Origin: Spirosoma telluris
Lineage (GTDB): Bacteria > Bacteroidota > Bacteroidia > Cytophagales > Spirosomataceae
Assembly (NCBI GenBank): GCA_003259005.1
Contig: QLII01000001.1
Span: 8,485,001-8,549,000, forward strand
Direction: 5' to 3'
Length of the DNA: 64,000 bases
Within the stretch, counting starts at the first letter, position 1. Each line of letters begins with the position of its first letter. Under the pieces are notes generated by a model. The model had not been told where the DNA came from and ran no database searches. It worked only from the letters and a program-made list of their open reading frames with translations. Positions 9,171 through 17,937 of the stretch are shown piece after piece. The position numbers and the translations under genes are program-made.

Positions 9171-10279
9171 TTAGCGTAGAGATTGATAAACCTCCAGCGT
9201 TTGCTGCGCAGTTTTGTCACATGAAAAATCACGGAGCCGTTCGGTTCCCTTCCGGCGCAGATCAGCAAAAAGCGTATCATCGGTTACGATTCGCTCAATG
9301 GAGTCAGCAATAGAGTCGTCGTCCTCGGGTCGAAATAAATGGCAGCGTCGGCACCTACTTCGGGTAGCGAACTCCGATCACTCAACACGACCGGACACCC
9401 TGCACTGTAGGCTTCCAGCACCGGGATGCCGAAGCCTTCATTTAGGGACGGGAAAACAAAGGCACGTGCGTGTTGATAAAGCGTTACCAAACCAGCATCG
9501 GTTAGAGGACGGTAATGGACACGTTCACTGAGCCGGGCGGAGTGAAACAGGGCTTGTTCATCAGGTGTAAATGACCCTCCTCCAGCGCAGATTATGTGCA
9601 GATCAGGATGCCGCTGTAACACTGGCTGAACCGCCCGGAAAAAACCGTTAAAATTTTTGTAGAGACCCCGTTTGCCAACATAGAGTAAATAAGGGGCTGC
9701 CAGGGGAGAGGCCTCCTGCTCAGACGGAGCTACATATTCATTCATGGTCGTACCCAGCAGAACGACCTTTACTTTATCTGGATCAACCGGGAAGTACCGC
9801 AGCAGATCCTGCTTTGAGAATTCAGAGATGCAGATTACACAGTCGGCCCGGCGAAGAAGCTGCTTTTTTGTTTCGTAGATACCTTCCCCTAATTCAGGAT
9901 ATTGTTTCCCGAATCGTTCGCTGGTGGCATCAAAAAACGTCAGCACAAACGGTTTTTTGCCAATAGAATTCAGAAAATAGCGATGGTAATAGGTTGGATG
10001 GAAAATATCAAATTTCCCTGATCGAACCCGTTGCAGGCTATACAGGCGGTTGAGGACAGAAGCAACACGATGGGCATTTCGCAGATGGGCAAAGCGAGGA
10101 TAGCGTATATGATTGCTAAACGATGCCTGATTCAGGTATTCATTATTCGATAGCCGCAGGGATAGCTCAAAATCAATATCCGACCGTTTAGTAAACGAAT
10201 GCATCAGTTCGAAAAAATAGCGGGAAACCCCTCCATAAGGCAGGCCCGTGAACGATTGATGGTCGAAGAGTACTTTCAT
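9171..10279 (-). CDS. Glycosyltransferase family 4, frameshifted near the C-terminus
   Basis: About 369 residues after one correction. The N-terminal FDHQSFTGLPYGGVSRYF loop and the C-terminal E281-x7-E289 motif in LNEGFGIPVLEAYSAG define a retaining GT-B enzyme. LPEVGADAAIYFDP is the usual motif that closes the donor site. The frame breaks just after that: adding one C near 9328 turns DPRTTTLL into DPEDDDSIADSIERIV and continues to a TAA at 9171-9173. It lies in the middle of the minus-strand glycan locus with its own candidate promoter upstream. Specificity is unknown. Confidence 0.83.
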
Positions 10280-10291
10280 GAAAGGAAAACC

Positions 10292-10312
10292 TACAAACTA
10301 ATTTAGTTTGTA
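10292..10312. terminator. Small AT-rich palindrome between two glycosyltransferase genes
   Basis: TACAAACTAA/TTTAGTTTGTA is a nearly perfect 10-bp-arm palindrome with no loop. On the plus strand it is followed by TTTTTC. It lies between the 10395-11417 gene and the 9171-10279 gene (both minus strand) and could be a weak terminator or a regulatory dyad; a terminator role on the minus strand is not well supported by its tail. Confidence 0.3.
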
Positions 10313-10334
10313 TTTTTCTGAGATAGTTTACCCG

Positions 10335-10342
10335 CAAAAATA
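10335..10342 (-). promoter_or_regulatory. Candidate -7 box (TATTTTTG) for the 9171-10279 glycosyltransferase
   Basis: On the minus strand TATTTTTG matches TAnnTTTG, 55 bp upstream of the ATG at 10279. It would allow internal transcription start within the locus. The 115-bp gap here is one of the larger ones in the locus. Confidence 0.35.
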
Positions 10343-10394
10343 GAGCTATTTGCCGATAAATCCTTACTGTCGATTGATTAATCGGTTAGTGGAC

Positions 10395-11417
10395 TTACTT
10401 GATAACGGGAATGTATACCTGGTCAAGAAAGCGGGTTACGGTTCGCATTGACTTGATGGTGGCATAGCGCCAGCCTCGTAAAACCAGCGGTTCAGGTTGT
10501 TGGCCGTAAGCAGGATTGACCAGGCCTAAAGCCGAACTCAAATCGTTACTGATCAACTGGCGATAACTGGTTAGTAAAGAGTTAATTTCAGGCCGATCTG
10601 CTAGTCGAACACGCGTTTGATGCGGGAAAAAACCCTCATCTGGATTTGAGAGACCCTTGAAATTAACAAACAGCAACGGTTCGTTCTGGCCCGTTGGCCC
10701 ACTGACAAGCCTATGATTTTCTCGTAATTGTATTGTTCGTTCATGCAAATTCCAGAGGCCTACATGCCAACCCGGATTTTTCACAATAGTTACCCCCCTA
10801 AACATGACAGGTACATGCATAAGCCAGAGTTGGTCAAGACAATGGCCTTCACAGAAGTTGATAAAAGCGCGTTCCCGCACCCGATTATCCCACCAGTCCA
10901 GAAGCCGATCGGTTTCTGTCGATCGCCGGAATGCTAAAAAATCGGAGCTATAGAGGCCAATGTTTTGAAAAAACTTCTCGTCTGGCCATCCCTCATCTGT
11001 GGAGCCATTCGCTGGATTGCGTGTAATAAAGGGGGTTAGCAGGATGTTTGCTGTATCTAACAGGCTCCAAATTGGGGCCAGAGAATGCAAAAGCTGGATA
11101 TTGGGATCGGCATATACGAGTTTATCTGCTTCAGGATACCGACGAAAGGCTTCGGCAATAAACAGCGGTTTGCAGGCAGCTGAAAACTCGGTTGGCGTAT
11201 ACATAGCCGATAAGGCACTAATCTGGTCGGCAGGTAGCAACTCCCCGATTGATAACAGTGGATAGGGCGAAACAAAACCAGAGGGCAGATGGGTTAGGTC
11301 ATCGACTAAACCGATTAGCATTGGTTCTCCTTTGCCGTCAGCAGTAAACTGACGGAGGCTATTGCCCAGTCCAAAAGCCTGGGGTAATTGACGGATTGTA
11401 CAGATCGTTAGTAGCAC
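10395..11417 (-). CDS. GT-A type glycosyltransferase-like protein with altered DxD (DPN)
   Basis: 340 residues, starting with GTG (rendered MLLTICTIRQ). It is a clear paralogue of the 13655-14701 gene: both open with an F/L-TICSI/TIRQL strand, have LGNSLRQ, a GLVDDL/GLVDKL element, KPLFI/KPFFI, a metal-site motif, WWDNR/WWKNR, DQLWL/DQHWV and WNLHER. In this copy the metal-site motif is YADPNIQLL where the paralogue has YFDPDIIVF, so the second Asp of DxD is Asn. It probably transfers a sugar onto the surface glycan, but the DPN change may alter metal use or activity. A candidate promoter ends 8 bp before the start. Confidence 0.72.
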   Translation of the reverse strand: MLLTICTIRQLPQAFGLGNSLRQFTADGKGEPMLIGLVDDLTHLPSGFVSPYPLLSIGELLPADQISALSAMYTPTEFSAACKPLFIAEAFRRYPEADKLVYADPNIQLLHSLAPIWSLLDTANILLTPFITRNPANGSTDEGWPDEKFFQNIGLYSSDFLAFRRSTETDRLLDWWDNRVRERAFINFCEGHCLDQLWLMHVPVMFRGVTIVKNPGWHVGLWNLHERTIQLRENHRLVSGPTGQNEPLLFVNFKGLSNPDEGFFPHQTRVRLADRPEINSLLTSYRQLISNDLSSALGLVNPAYGQQPEPLVLRGWRYATIKSMRTVTRFLDQVYIPVIK

Positions 11418-11425
11418 AGTGGACG

Positions 11426-11433
11426 CAAAACTA
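11426..11433 (-). promoter_or_regulatory. Candidate -7 box (TAGTTTTG) 8 bp from a GTG start
   Basis: TAGTTTTG on the minus strand fits TAnnTTTG and ends 8 bases before the GTG at 11417. If used, the transcript of this gene would have almost no leader. Confidence 0.4.
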
Positions 11434-11461
11434 CGTTATTCGAGTATATCGCCCAAAACGG

Positions 11462-12469
11462 CTAACAAGGGGCATACCAGTTGGCGGCTGCATCGGCATA
11501 GCGTCGGTAATTGCCACGCCAAAAATTAGTTAATACCGGAGCAACCCGTCTCAGTCGATTATGGGGTAGATTACTACGCATAGAGAAATGCGCTAATCTC
11601 CGTTGAAGTTGGGGTAAGCCTGGTGAGTTATAAGGGACCCGTTTACTCAATAATTCATTGATTATACTTAGTTGAATCTGCTTTTTAAGCAGAGGTGCGA
11701 GCTTTCTGGCACGGTGCCTGGTTAGCCGGTCGCGCAATTTGATACGAGCACCTACTTCCTGCTGGCGCACACCTACCTGTTGCTGAACGTGGGTTCGGTA
11801 AAGTTGAAGCGGCTGATTTATAAAATGAATAGCATTCTGAGTAGATGCTACCAATGCAATCCATCCGTCATAAATGTAGCCGGGTATCTTTTCTGGGATG
11901 GGCAGTATAGTTGGTAGAAATGCCCGACGAAGTACAGTAGCGCACCCCATCATACGATTTCCATCCAGCAGTACATCCATAGTTTCGCCGGCTATCCAAC
12001 GTTCCTGGGTTTTCTTATTGAATCGGACTGTTTCCCAAAACCTGTTCTGGCGTCCTTCCAGGTGTTCATCAGTCACCCAGGCATCGCAAAATGCAACCTG
12101 AACTTCAGGATGATGAACCATATACTGAGTCATGGTACTGATTTTTTCAGGCAACCAAAAATCATCCTGGTCACAAATAAAAATCAAATCACTGGTACAG
12201 GCTGCCAAGGCTCGTTCAAAGTTTTTATTGTACCCTAGGCGCGTTTGATTTTCCAGGATACGCACGGGGAAAGGGGCTTCGGCCGCCAGCTTTAGCAGTA
12301 GGTTACTGGTGCCATCCGTCGAACGGTCATCAGAAATAACCACTTCATCGGGTAACTGTTGCTGTCCAAGCAAACTATTCCATTGCGTGGATAGGTAAGC
12401 CATGCCATTGTAAGTACACAAGGCAATGGAGACAGTTGGTTGGGTCAGTGTAGTCATACGAACAGTCAT
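11462..12469 (-). CDS. Glycosyltransferase family 2
   Basis: About 335 residues from the ATG at 12469 (a second ATG four codons later is equally possible; a TTG further upstream adds an unlikely extension). GT-A features in order are TVSIALCTYNGMAYL, ISDDRSTDGT for nucleotide binding, ICDQDDFWLPEK with the DxD-type metal site, and GWIALVASTQN. This layout is typical of rhamnosyl- or galactosyl-transferases of O-antigen loci, but the sugar cannot be assigned. The C-terminal third is basic and may contact the membrane. Confidence 0.85.
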   Translation of the reverse strand: MTVRMTTLTQPTVSIALCTYNGMAYLSTQWNSLLGQQQLPDEVVISDDRSTDGTSNLLLKLAAEAPFPVRILENQTRLGYNKNFERALAACTSDLIFICDQDDFWLPEKISTMTQYMVHHPEVQVAFCDAWVTDEHLEGRQNRFWETVRFNKKTQERWIAGETMDVLLDGNRMMGCATVLRRAFLPTILPIPEKIPGYIYDGWIALVASTQNAIHFINQPLQLYRTHVQQQVGVRQQEVGARIKLRDRLTRHRARKLAPLLKKQIQLSIINELLSKRVPYNSPGLPQLQRRLAHFSMRSNLPHNRLRRVAPVLTNFWRGNYRRYADAAANWYAPC

Positions 12470-12562
12470 AGTTGGTAGCCGTATTGGGCGAAAATAAGGC
12501 GCCAGTACTCTGTTCCAGGAATGTTCCAGGCGTGACAACCGAATGGTAATTGATTATTTAAG

Positions 12563-12620
12563 CTACTGACTTCACGAGGAATAATACCATCTTCTTTGCG
12601 ATTTAACTCTACTGACTTCA
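12563..12620. repeat. Short direct repeat flanking the end of the GT9 gene
   Basis: CTACTGACTTCA occurs at 12563-12574 and again at 12609-12620, with partly similar preceding bases. The second copy contains the TGA stop of the GT9-like gene. It looks like a local tandem duplication of the gene end. Confidence 0.4.
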
Positions 12621-13652
12621 TACAAGTTTGGGTTGACCTAATCGTTCCTGAACGGCCTCCTGTACCCAGCTGTAGGGCAGCTCGGCACAGGGATGTCCAT
12701 AATCGTTGAGGATAGTTATGTCTTCACCCCGTTTAAAACGACCAGAATAAGGCAGATAATCGACAAAGTCGAATAGCTTGCCTAATAAAATAATAGCCTC
12801 TGTATCCATCGCATTCGCCATATGAGCGGGGCCACTATCGATGCCAATAAACAGGCGGGCTTGTCGGATGACCTCAGCGGTTTCGAGTAAACTCAGTTGA
12901 CCGGCCAAACTGCGGAACTTTGGATGCGTTTCGGTAATCGTTGTGGTTAAACCAACTTCAATAATTGGATAATGATACGTGCTTATCAACCACGCTATGA
13001 GTTTATTCCAATTTGCTGCTGGCCAGTCACGCATGACATGGCTCGACTGGCAGTGAATGACAATCGGGTTAGCGGGAATAGACAGTGCCCCTGTTGTTTG
13101 TCGAACGGACTGTGGAATATACATTTTCGGGTCGGCAGTTATCGCAGGTAGGCCAGCGGCTTGTGAAAACATATACAACAAGTCGCCCCGATCGTAATAA
13201 TTATCAAATGTTAAGCCAATTTTATCCGCGGTGGGGTTGATTGGATCTTCAGGGCAGTATTTACATTTGCGGTGTGAGATGTGCATGTTATAGACGACAT
13301 CGAAGATACCGGATCGGAGCAATTGCACTCGTTCGCCGGGGCATTTTTCAATGACATAGCCATCCAGATTCGGGTGGTATCGGACTAGTTCAACGTAAGC
13401 TTTACGCACCATCCAGATAATATAGTCGTTGGGATGTAGCCGACGTACCTCACGGGCAACTGGCTCACAGGCAATGATGTCGCCCATCTGCTCCGAAAGA
13501 ATAATGACTACCAATTGCCGGGTTCCAATCTGCCGCTTTAGCTGACGTAACTGCACATATTTAAGGGCAAATGACCAGAACTTCCCCGCAATGTGGGTAT
13601 ACTTATGAAAACGATACGTCCAGAGCTTCTGGAAGCGTGACCAATCTACCAT
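12618..13652 (-). CDS. Glycosyltransferase family 9 (heptosyltransferase-like)
   Basis: 344 residues. The GT9 fold is shown by the N-terminal VVIILSEQMGDIIACEPVAREV (the counterpart of the GDxxxxxP loop of ADP-heptose transferases) and by the C-terminal GIDSGPAHMANAMD motif with IILLGKLFD. IVIHCQSSHVMRDWPAANW aligns with the nucleotide-binding strand. It adds heptose or a related sugar in the cytoplasm. An unusual Cys-rich patch, HRKCKYCPED, sits around residues 125-135 and could bind a metal. It starts 2 bp after the stop of the upstream gene. Confidence 0.82.
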   Translation of the reverse strand: MVDWSRFQKLWTYRFHKYTHIAGKFWSFALKYVQLRQLKRQIGTRQLVVIILSEQMGDIIACEPVAREVRRLHPNDYIIWMVRKAYVELVRYHPNLDGYVIEKCPGERVQLLRSGIFDVVYNMHISHRKCKYCPEDPINPTADKIGLTFDNYYDRGDLLYMFSQAAGLPAITADPKMYIPQSVRQTTGALSIPANPIVIHCQSSHVMRDWPAANWNKLIAWLISTYHYPIIEVGLTTTITETHPKFRSLAGQLSLLETAEVIRQARLFIGIDSGPAHMANAMDTEAIILLGKLFDFVDYLPYSGRFKRGEDITILNDYGHPCAELPYSWVQEAVQERLGQPKLV

Positions 13653-13654
13653 AT

Positions 13655-14701
13655 TTAACGAGATTCTAACAGCGCAATAGCTCGGTTGAACGGGGTTTTA
13701 AGCAATTTACGAACTCGAAGATAACGAAGAACTACGGGAGGCTTAATATAAACGCAGGGATATTGCCGATATTGGTCATTATGATTAGCTAACAATCGCT
13801 CCCGGTACAAATCGAACAAGGGTTTTGCATCAGGTCGTTGCTTTTTTTGCTGGGTAGTGTCGATAAATGTATAGCGCGTTTGGTATTTAGAAATTTCATT
13901 TGGGCGCTCAGGATTATACCCGCTATAATGGAAAAATTGGAGTGGTTCTGCTGAGGTCAACTCATTGGCATACTTAGCAGGCTCATCTGGGCTTTTTACC
14001 TGCCACTGACCTGTCTCATCCTGTGAAAAATAACGTTCATGTAAATTCCAGTAGGCTACGTTATAGCCCAGGTGCAGATCAATCAGCACGTTGTCGTAAT
14101 AAACTGGTGCAAAATTTACCCAATGCTGATCAACAAAGAGCCCTTTGCAAAGATCGATTCGACATTCATAGACCAGCCGATTTTTCCACCAGTCAACGAA
14201 GCTGCGGGCCGTGGTATCGTTGCGTAAGCCAATAAAACCCAGGTTAAATATACCCGTGTTTAGATGGTGTTGTTCGTTGGGTCGCTCCCAGTCGGGCGTG
14301 GGTGAGCAAGTATGCGGAGTCAGGACCAGGCTGTACGTTTTTAAGGCCTCGTTGAGTTGGTGAAGCGGCTGAAAAACAATTATATCCGGGTCAAAATAAA
14401 TGACCGCTGTAGCGTCTGGATTCGATTGGTAGAAATAATCGATGAAAAATGGCTTGACGGCCGTGTTAAGCTCCGTTATATCATATCGGTCGCACATAGC
14501 CGAAAAATCAGGTATCCCGATCTTATCTACTTCGAGCATGGGATAGACAGGTATTAGTTCAGGTGGCAAACTGGCTTCGCTCAATTTGTCGACTAAACCA
14601 ATTATATACTGATAGTCAGGGTTAGTCTGTCGAAGAGAATCCCCTAAGGTGCGGGCCTGAGCCAGATAATTTATCGAACAGATGGTAAAAGCAAGCGTCA
14701 T
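13655..14701 (-). CDS. GT-A type glycosyltransferase-like protein with intact DPD
   Basis: 348 residues, paralogous to the 10395-11417 product over most of its length. The metal site reads YFDPDIIVFQPL, the form expected for an active enzyme. FTICSINYLAQARTLGDSLRQ at the start resembles the GT8-like nucleotide-diphospho-sugar transferase superfamily. GLFVDQHWVNF and NVAYWNLHERY complete the fold. It probably adds one sugar to the glycan. It is 2 bp from the downstream GT9 gene and 50 bp from the upstream acyltransferase. Confidence 0.75.
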   Translation of the reverse strand: MTLAFTICSINYLAQARTLGDSLRQTNPDYQYIIGLVDKLSEASLPPELIPVYPMLEVDKIGIPDFSAMCDRYDITELNTAVKPFFIDYFYQSNPDATAVIYFDPDIIVFQPLHQLNEALKTYSLVLTPHTCSPTPDWERPNEQHHLNTGIFNLGFIGLRNDTTARSFVDWWKNRLVYECRIDLCKGLFVDQHWVNFAPVYYDNVLIDLHLGYNVAYWNLHERYFSQDETGQWQVKSPDEPAKYANELTSAEPLQFFHYSGYNPERPNEISKYQTRYTFIDTTQQKKQRPDAKPLFDLYRERLLANHNDQYRQYPCVYIKPPVVLRYLRVRKLLKTPFNRAIALLESR

Positions 14702-14709
14702 AGTAAGGT

Positions 14710-14763
14710 TTGGTGGTTAGTCGATCATGCAGTTAGGATAAAACGGCTTGCCTAACTCACCAA
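14710..14763. repeat. Inverted repeat whose right arm contains a stop codon
   Basis: TTGGTGGTTAG (14710-14720) pairs with CTAACTCACCAA (14752-14763) with one bulged base. The right arm encodes the last residues and the TAG stop of the acyltransferase gene. It is small, but has the same placement as the elements at 18723 and 21990. Confidence 0.45.
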
Positions 14764-15855
14764 TTGGCCAATTCTTTTTTGTACAAAGTATCGTTTCAGC
14801 GACAGAAATGGCTTCTCGATTAGATACCAGGAAAGTGATGCTACACTGAGCAAAATAATTAGACTAACAAACCGATGAGACCAATAACCCAACATAAGCG
14901 GCCTGTGTATTCGATTTGATAGATCGGATAGTAAGGCTATTGTATAGCCTGGAACGATCATATGGAATACGTAAAGACCATAACTGATACGCCCAAAATA
15001 TTGTATAACAGGATTATTTAAAATCTTCCCTAGCAGACCCTGAACGCCCAGGCTTGCCCGGCCAATCATAAACAGAGCCACTACTGAAATGAGTGTTCGT
15101 TGGAATAGGACAGTCAATAGGTGATCGCCAGGTAATAAAAGTAGCGCTAAGAAACCAAGCAGCGCTAAACCTGCTGTTATAGATAATTTCTTCAGAAAAG
15201 CATCTATTGAATCTCTATAATCGACAACAATGTAGGCCCACATAGCCCCGGCTCCAAAGGTGTCGAAACAGGCAGGTGTCAGAATGCCATCAAGATTTCC
15301 CTGAGTATACTCATATGCGCGGAAGGCTATGCCACTGATAATCATAGTTATAATAACCCATCGAAACGTGTTTTTTGGGGTTAGCAATACGATCCAGGGC
15401 CAGATAAGATAGAGTTGCTCTTCAACGGCTAGTGTCCAGAAGGGCGAGAGCGTATCAGCCCAATTACCGGTTTTCTGAAGCAGGAAGTTATACCCATAAA
15501 AATAGTAGTAGAAGGGATGCTGGTCGATATCAGAAGCCTCTGGTAATACGATCAACACGAATGTAAGGGCCAGATAATAGAGTGGGAAAAGCCGTAGAAC
15601 ACGCCGAATGAAAAAATTACGATAGCTCTCTTTTAATGAATAATCACCTGTCTGAATCAAGTCTCTGTTCTGGAGAAGAATTCGGGTAATTAGAAATCCG
15701 CTAAGTACGAAAAAAATGACAACGCCAATAGTGCCATTCGGTAAACGATTAATGCCCTCACCAGTTGGAAACCAGTGAAAAATAATCACTAATAGAACAG
15801 CAAATGTCCGTAACGCGTCTAATTGAGGCATATAGCCGGAAGGACGTCTTGACAT
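14752..15855 (-). CDS. Acyltransferase family 3 (OafA-like O-acetyltransferase)
   Basis: 367 residues, about ten membrane segments. The N-terminal QLDALRTFAVLLVIIFHWF carries the conserved His of the family, followed by VVIFFVLSGFLITRILL and SPFWTLAVEEQLYLIWP. Such integral proteins move acetyl groups from the cytoplasm onto surface glycans such as O-antigen. It abuts the upstream GT4 gene with no gap. A second member of the family lies at 45623-46783 with the same motif set. Confidence 0.88.
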   Translation of the reverse strand: MSRRPSGYMPQLDALRTFAVLLVIIFHWFPTGEGINRLPNGTIGVVIFFVLSGFLITRILLQNRDLIQTGDYSLKESYRNFFIRRVLRLFPLYYLALTFVLIVLPEASDIDQHPFYYYFYGYNFLLQKTGNWADTLSPFWTLAVEEQLYLIWPWIVLLTPKNTFRWVIITMIISGIAFRAYEYTQGNLDGILTPACFDTFGAGAMWAYIVVDYRDSIDAFLKKLSITAGLALLGFLALLLLPGDHLLTVLFQRTLISVVALFMIGRASLGVQGLLGKILNNPVIQYFGRISYGLYVFHMIVPGYTIALLSDLSNRIHRPLMLGYWSHRFVSLIILLSVASLSWYLIEKPFLSLKRYFVQKRIGQLVS

Positions 15856-17094
15856 TCAGGAGGTTAGTTGATTACTAGTCAGTTTATTAAACAAATATAC
15901 TAAAGTATCGACGCTTTGGCGGGCTGGATGACGTTCCAGAATTTTGTGCCCAAGCCTGTTTCCTAGTTTATGACGAAGCTCGGGCTGGCTAAGCAACTCA
16001 AGAACCCGGTTGCTCATGGTTGCTAAATCGAGGTAGGGAACTACAAAACCACCATCTGCTTCTACTAATTCAGGAGAACCACCAGCCCCCTCGAAACAAA
16101 CGACGGGTATACCACACAAACCAGCTTCAAAAACGACTAAGGGATAGGGGTCTTCGCGTGAGCAAAGCACAAACACATCAAACCGGCTCATATAACGCAA
16201 AACCTCAGGGGTTGGCGGAATCAAATGAACCTGATTGGTCAGACCTGCTTTATGAATATCCAGGACTAAATCGTCATGTAATGAACCAGGCGGCATACCT
16301 ACCCAAACAAAATGAATAGGTTGGTTCAGGCCGGGTTCGTTGTGGGCACCCACACTAACCTCAACCGAAGCCTGCCCGATAACCTGACGGGCTAGTGCAA
16401 TAAATAAATCATTGCCTTTGCGCCATTCCGCATTTCCACAACCACCGACTACCAGCGCGTTGGCAGGTAAACCAAGTGATGCATACACGCTTGGCTGATC
16501 CCGTGCCTGTTTTACGTTTCGTTCCAGCGAAGGTGTGTCGATGAGTGTATAGAGTGTTATGCGCGCTGGATCAAAACCATGTTCAAGCTCATAATACCGA
16601 GCCGTGGCTTTTGAGACGGCCAGCAAATGAGTGGTTCGATTGAGGAGATGAGCCAGCTCGTCGGGACGGGAATAAATCCGGACGGACATGGCCAGTTCAT
16701 GCACGAAGGTAACGACAGGAGTGTTGTCGGGAATGGTTAATTGGCTAAACCAGTGACTAGCAGCAACCGTATTGACCAGTACTAAATCAACAGACTTTAA
16801 GTCAAGTTGCGCCAGGATGTCGTGTTGCTGCGCCTGGGTTTGTCGCTCATGTAACTGTTGCCACAGACCTAACTTTCCTAATACTTTATCGGCTAAGGCG
16901 CCCATCACATAGGGTTCCGGCGCAGGCCAGATCGTAACAGGGCAAATGGCTTGAAAATCCGCTAAGAGGGGTCCTCCTTCGCCTAATACCAGGCGCATCT
17001 GCACGCCTTCTGCCTTCAGCAAACGCATGAGGTTGAGTAAGACAAGCGGTGCTCCGGCGCGGTTGGCATCGTGGCCAATTAACAGAATGGTCAT
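15856..17094 (-). CDS. Glycosyltransferase family 4
   Basis: 412 residues. The acceptor domain starts ILLIGHDANRAGAPLVLLNL, and the donor domain shows GNAEWRKGNDLF and FVLCSREDPYPLVVFEAGLCG, where the acidic residue eight positions before the catalytic Glu is Asp within the REDPYPLV form common in GT4. PVVCFEGAGGSPELV follows. It is a cytoplasmic enzyme adding a sugar to the glycan of this locus; specificity is unknown. An inverted-repeat element fills the 97 bp upstream of it. Confidence 0.87.
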   Translation of the reverse strand: MTILLIGHDANRAGAPLVLLNLMRLLKAEGVQMRLVLGEGGPLLADFQAICPVTIWPAPEPYVMGALADKVLGKLGLWQQLHERQTQAQQHDILAQLDLKSVDLVLVNTVAASHWFSQLTIPDNTPVVTFVHELAMSVRIYSRPDELAHLLNRTTHLLAVSKATARYYELEHGFDPARITLYTLIDTPSLERNVKQARDQPSVYASLGLPANALVVGGCGNAEWRKGNDLFIALARQVIGQASVEVSVGAHNEPGLNQPIHFVWVGMPPGSLHDDLVLDIHKAGLTNQVHLIPPTPEVLRYMSRFDVFVLCSREDPYPLVVFEAGLCGIPVVCFEGAGGSPELVEADGGFVVPYLDLATMSNRVLELLSQPELRHKLGNRLGHKILERHPARQSVDTLVYLFNKLTSNQLTS

Positions 17095-17099
17095 TCGCA

Positions 17100-17193
17100 G
17101 TCATTCTTTGTCATTACTAGTCATTCAATCGGTTGTAGTGACAAAGAAAATCAATGGCAATCAATGGCGATAAATGACTACTGATGACAATTT
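17100..17193. repeat. Palindromic element, GTCATT word type
   Basis: The left arm has GTCATT repeated three times (17100-17128). The right side (17172-17193) carries AATGACTACTGATGACAAT as an imperfect complement, with inner material containing CAATGGCAATCAATGGC. It occupies the whole gap between the GT4 gene and the acyltransferase-like gene at 17192, whose TAA falls at the right edge. Confidence 0.6.
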
Positions 17194-17845
17194 AGTAGGC
17201 TTCGTAACTGGGTTTGGGAAGTTTTTTTGCTGGATTGCCGAGGTACATACCCCACTCTTCGGTGTCTTTATAAATGGCTGATGCCATAGCTAAAAGGGTA
17301 CCGGTAGCCACATGGAGATAATCGCGTATCGTGCTGTTGACACCAAAAAAGCAGTAGGGTTCAATGACACAGTGCCCGGACATAACTACGTGCGACGTAA
17401 AGAAAACGTGGTCTTTAATTTGCCCATGATGGCCAATGTGGTTACCACTCCAAAGAACAACATTATTACCAATGGTCGTAAATGGCTGAATGGTGTTGTC
17501 TTCCAGAATGAAACAGTTTTCGCCAATTTGGTTGCCAAACAGCGTCGCTTTTGAGCTGATGTACGAAATGAACTCGTAGCCTTTTGCTTTGGCTTCGAGG
17601 TAAATTCGTTCACGATTCCGATTCATATTGCGGCCGGTCATTGGCGCGAAAAATTTATACTCCTGAGGAGAGAATAGCGTCTCGACTTCCTCAAATGCAA
17701 CGAGTGGCAAGCCCTGAAACTCGTTGCCATTCATATATTCGCGGCTAACCGTAAAGGCCACAACTTCGTGTTCTGAATCGTGTTTGAGGTAGAAATGGGC
17801 TAGCTCGGCCGTATCCATTACCCCGAAAATGATAACTTTTGCCAT
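17192..17845 (-). CDS. Left-handed beta-helix sugar O/N-acyltransferase (NeuD/PglD-like)
   Basis: 217 residues. The N-terminal ~75 residues resemble the PglD-type nucleotide-sugar-binding lobe (KVIIFGVMDTAELAHFYL), and residues ~95-200 contain hexapeptide repeats ending in GTLLAMASAIYKDTEEWGMYLGNPAKK, the acetyl-CoA-binding end of the beta-helix. Such enzymes acetylate UDP- or dTDP-amino sugars. With the aminotransferase at 20841-21944 in the same operon it probably completes an N-acylated amino sugar. WbqC lies between them. Confidence 0.8.
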   Translation of the reverse strand: MAKVIIFGVMDTAELAHFYLKHDSEHEVVAFTVSREYMNGNEFQGLPLVAFEEVETLFSPQEYKFFAPMTGRNMNRNRERIYLEAKAKGYEFISYISSKATLFGNQIGENCFILEDNTIQPFTTIGNNVVLWSGNHIGHHGQIKDHVFFTSHVVMSGHCVIEPYCFFGVNSTIRDYLHVATGTLLAMASAIYKDTEEWGMYLGNPAKKLPKPSYEAY

Positions 17846-17848
17846 TTG

Positions 17849-17935
17849 TTAAAGAGTGAAAGAGTGAAAGAATAAATGAGTTTAAAAGGAGTGCTTACCT
17901 GTGCACTCATTCACTCTTTCGCTCTTTCACCTTTT
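17849..17935. repeat. Palindromic element, GAGTGAAA word type
   Basis: The left arm 17849-17880 is built from GAGTGAAA units and ends ATGAG. The right arm 17904-17935 is its near-complete complement with a few substitutions. The loop is about 23 bp. It fills the gap between the acyltransferase ATG and the WbqC stop. Confidence 0.8.
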
Positions 17936-17937
17936 GT

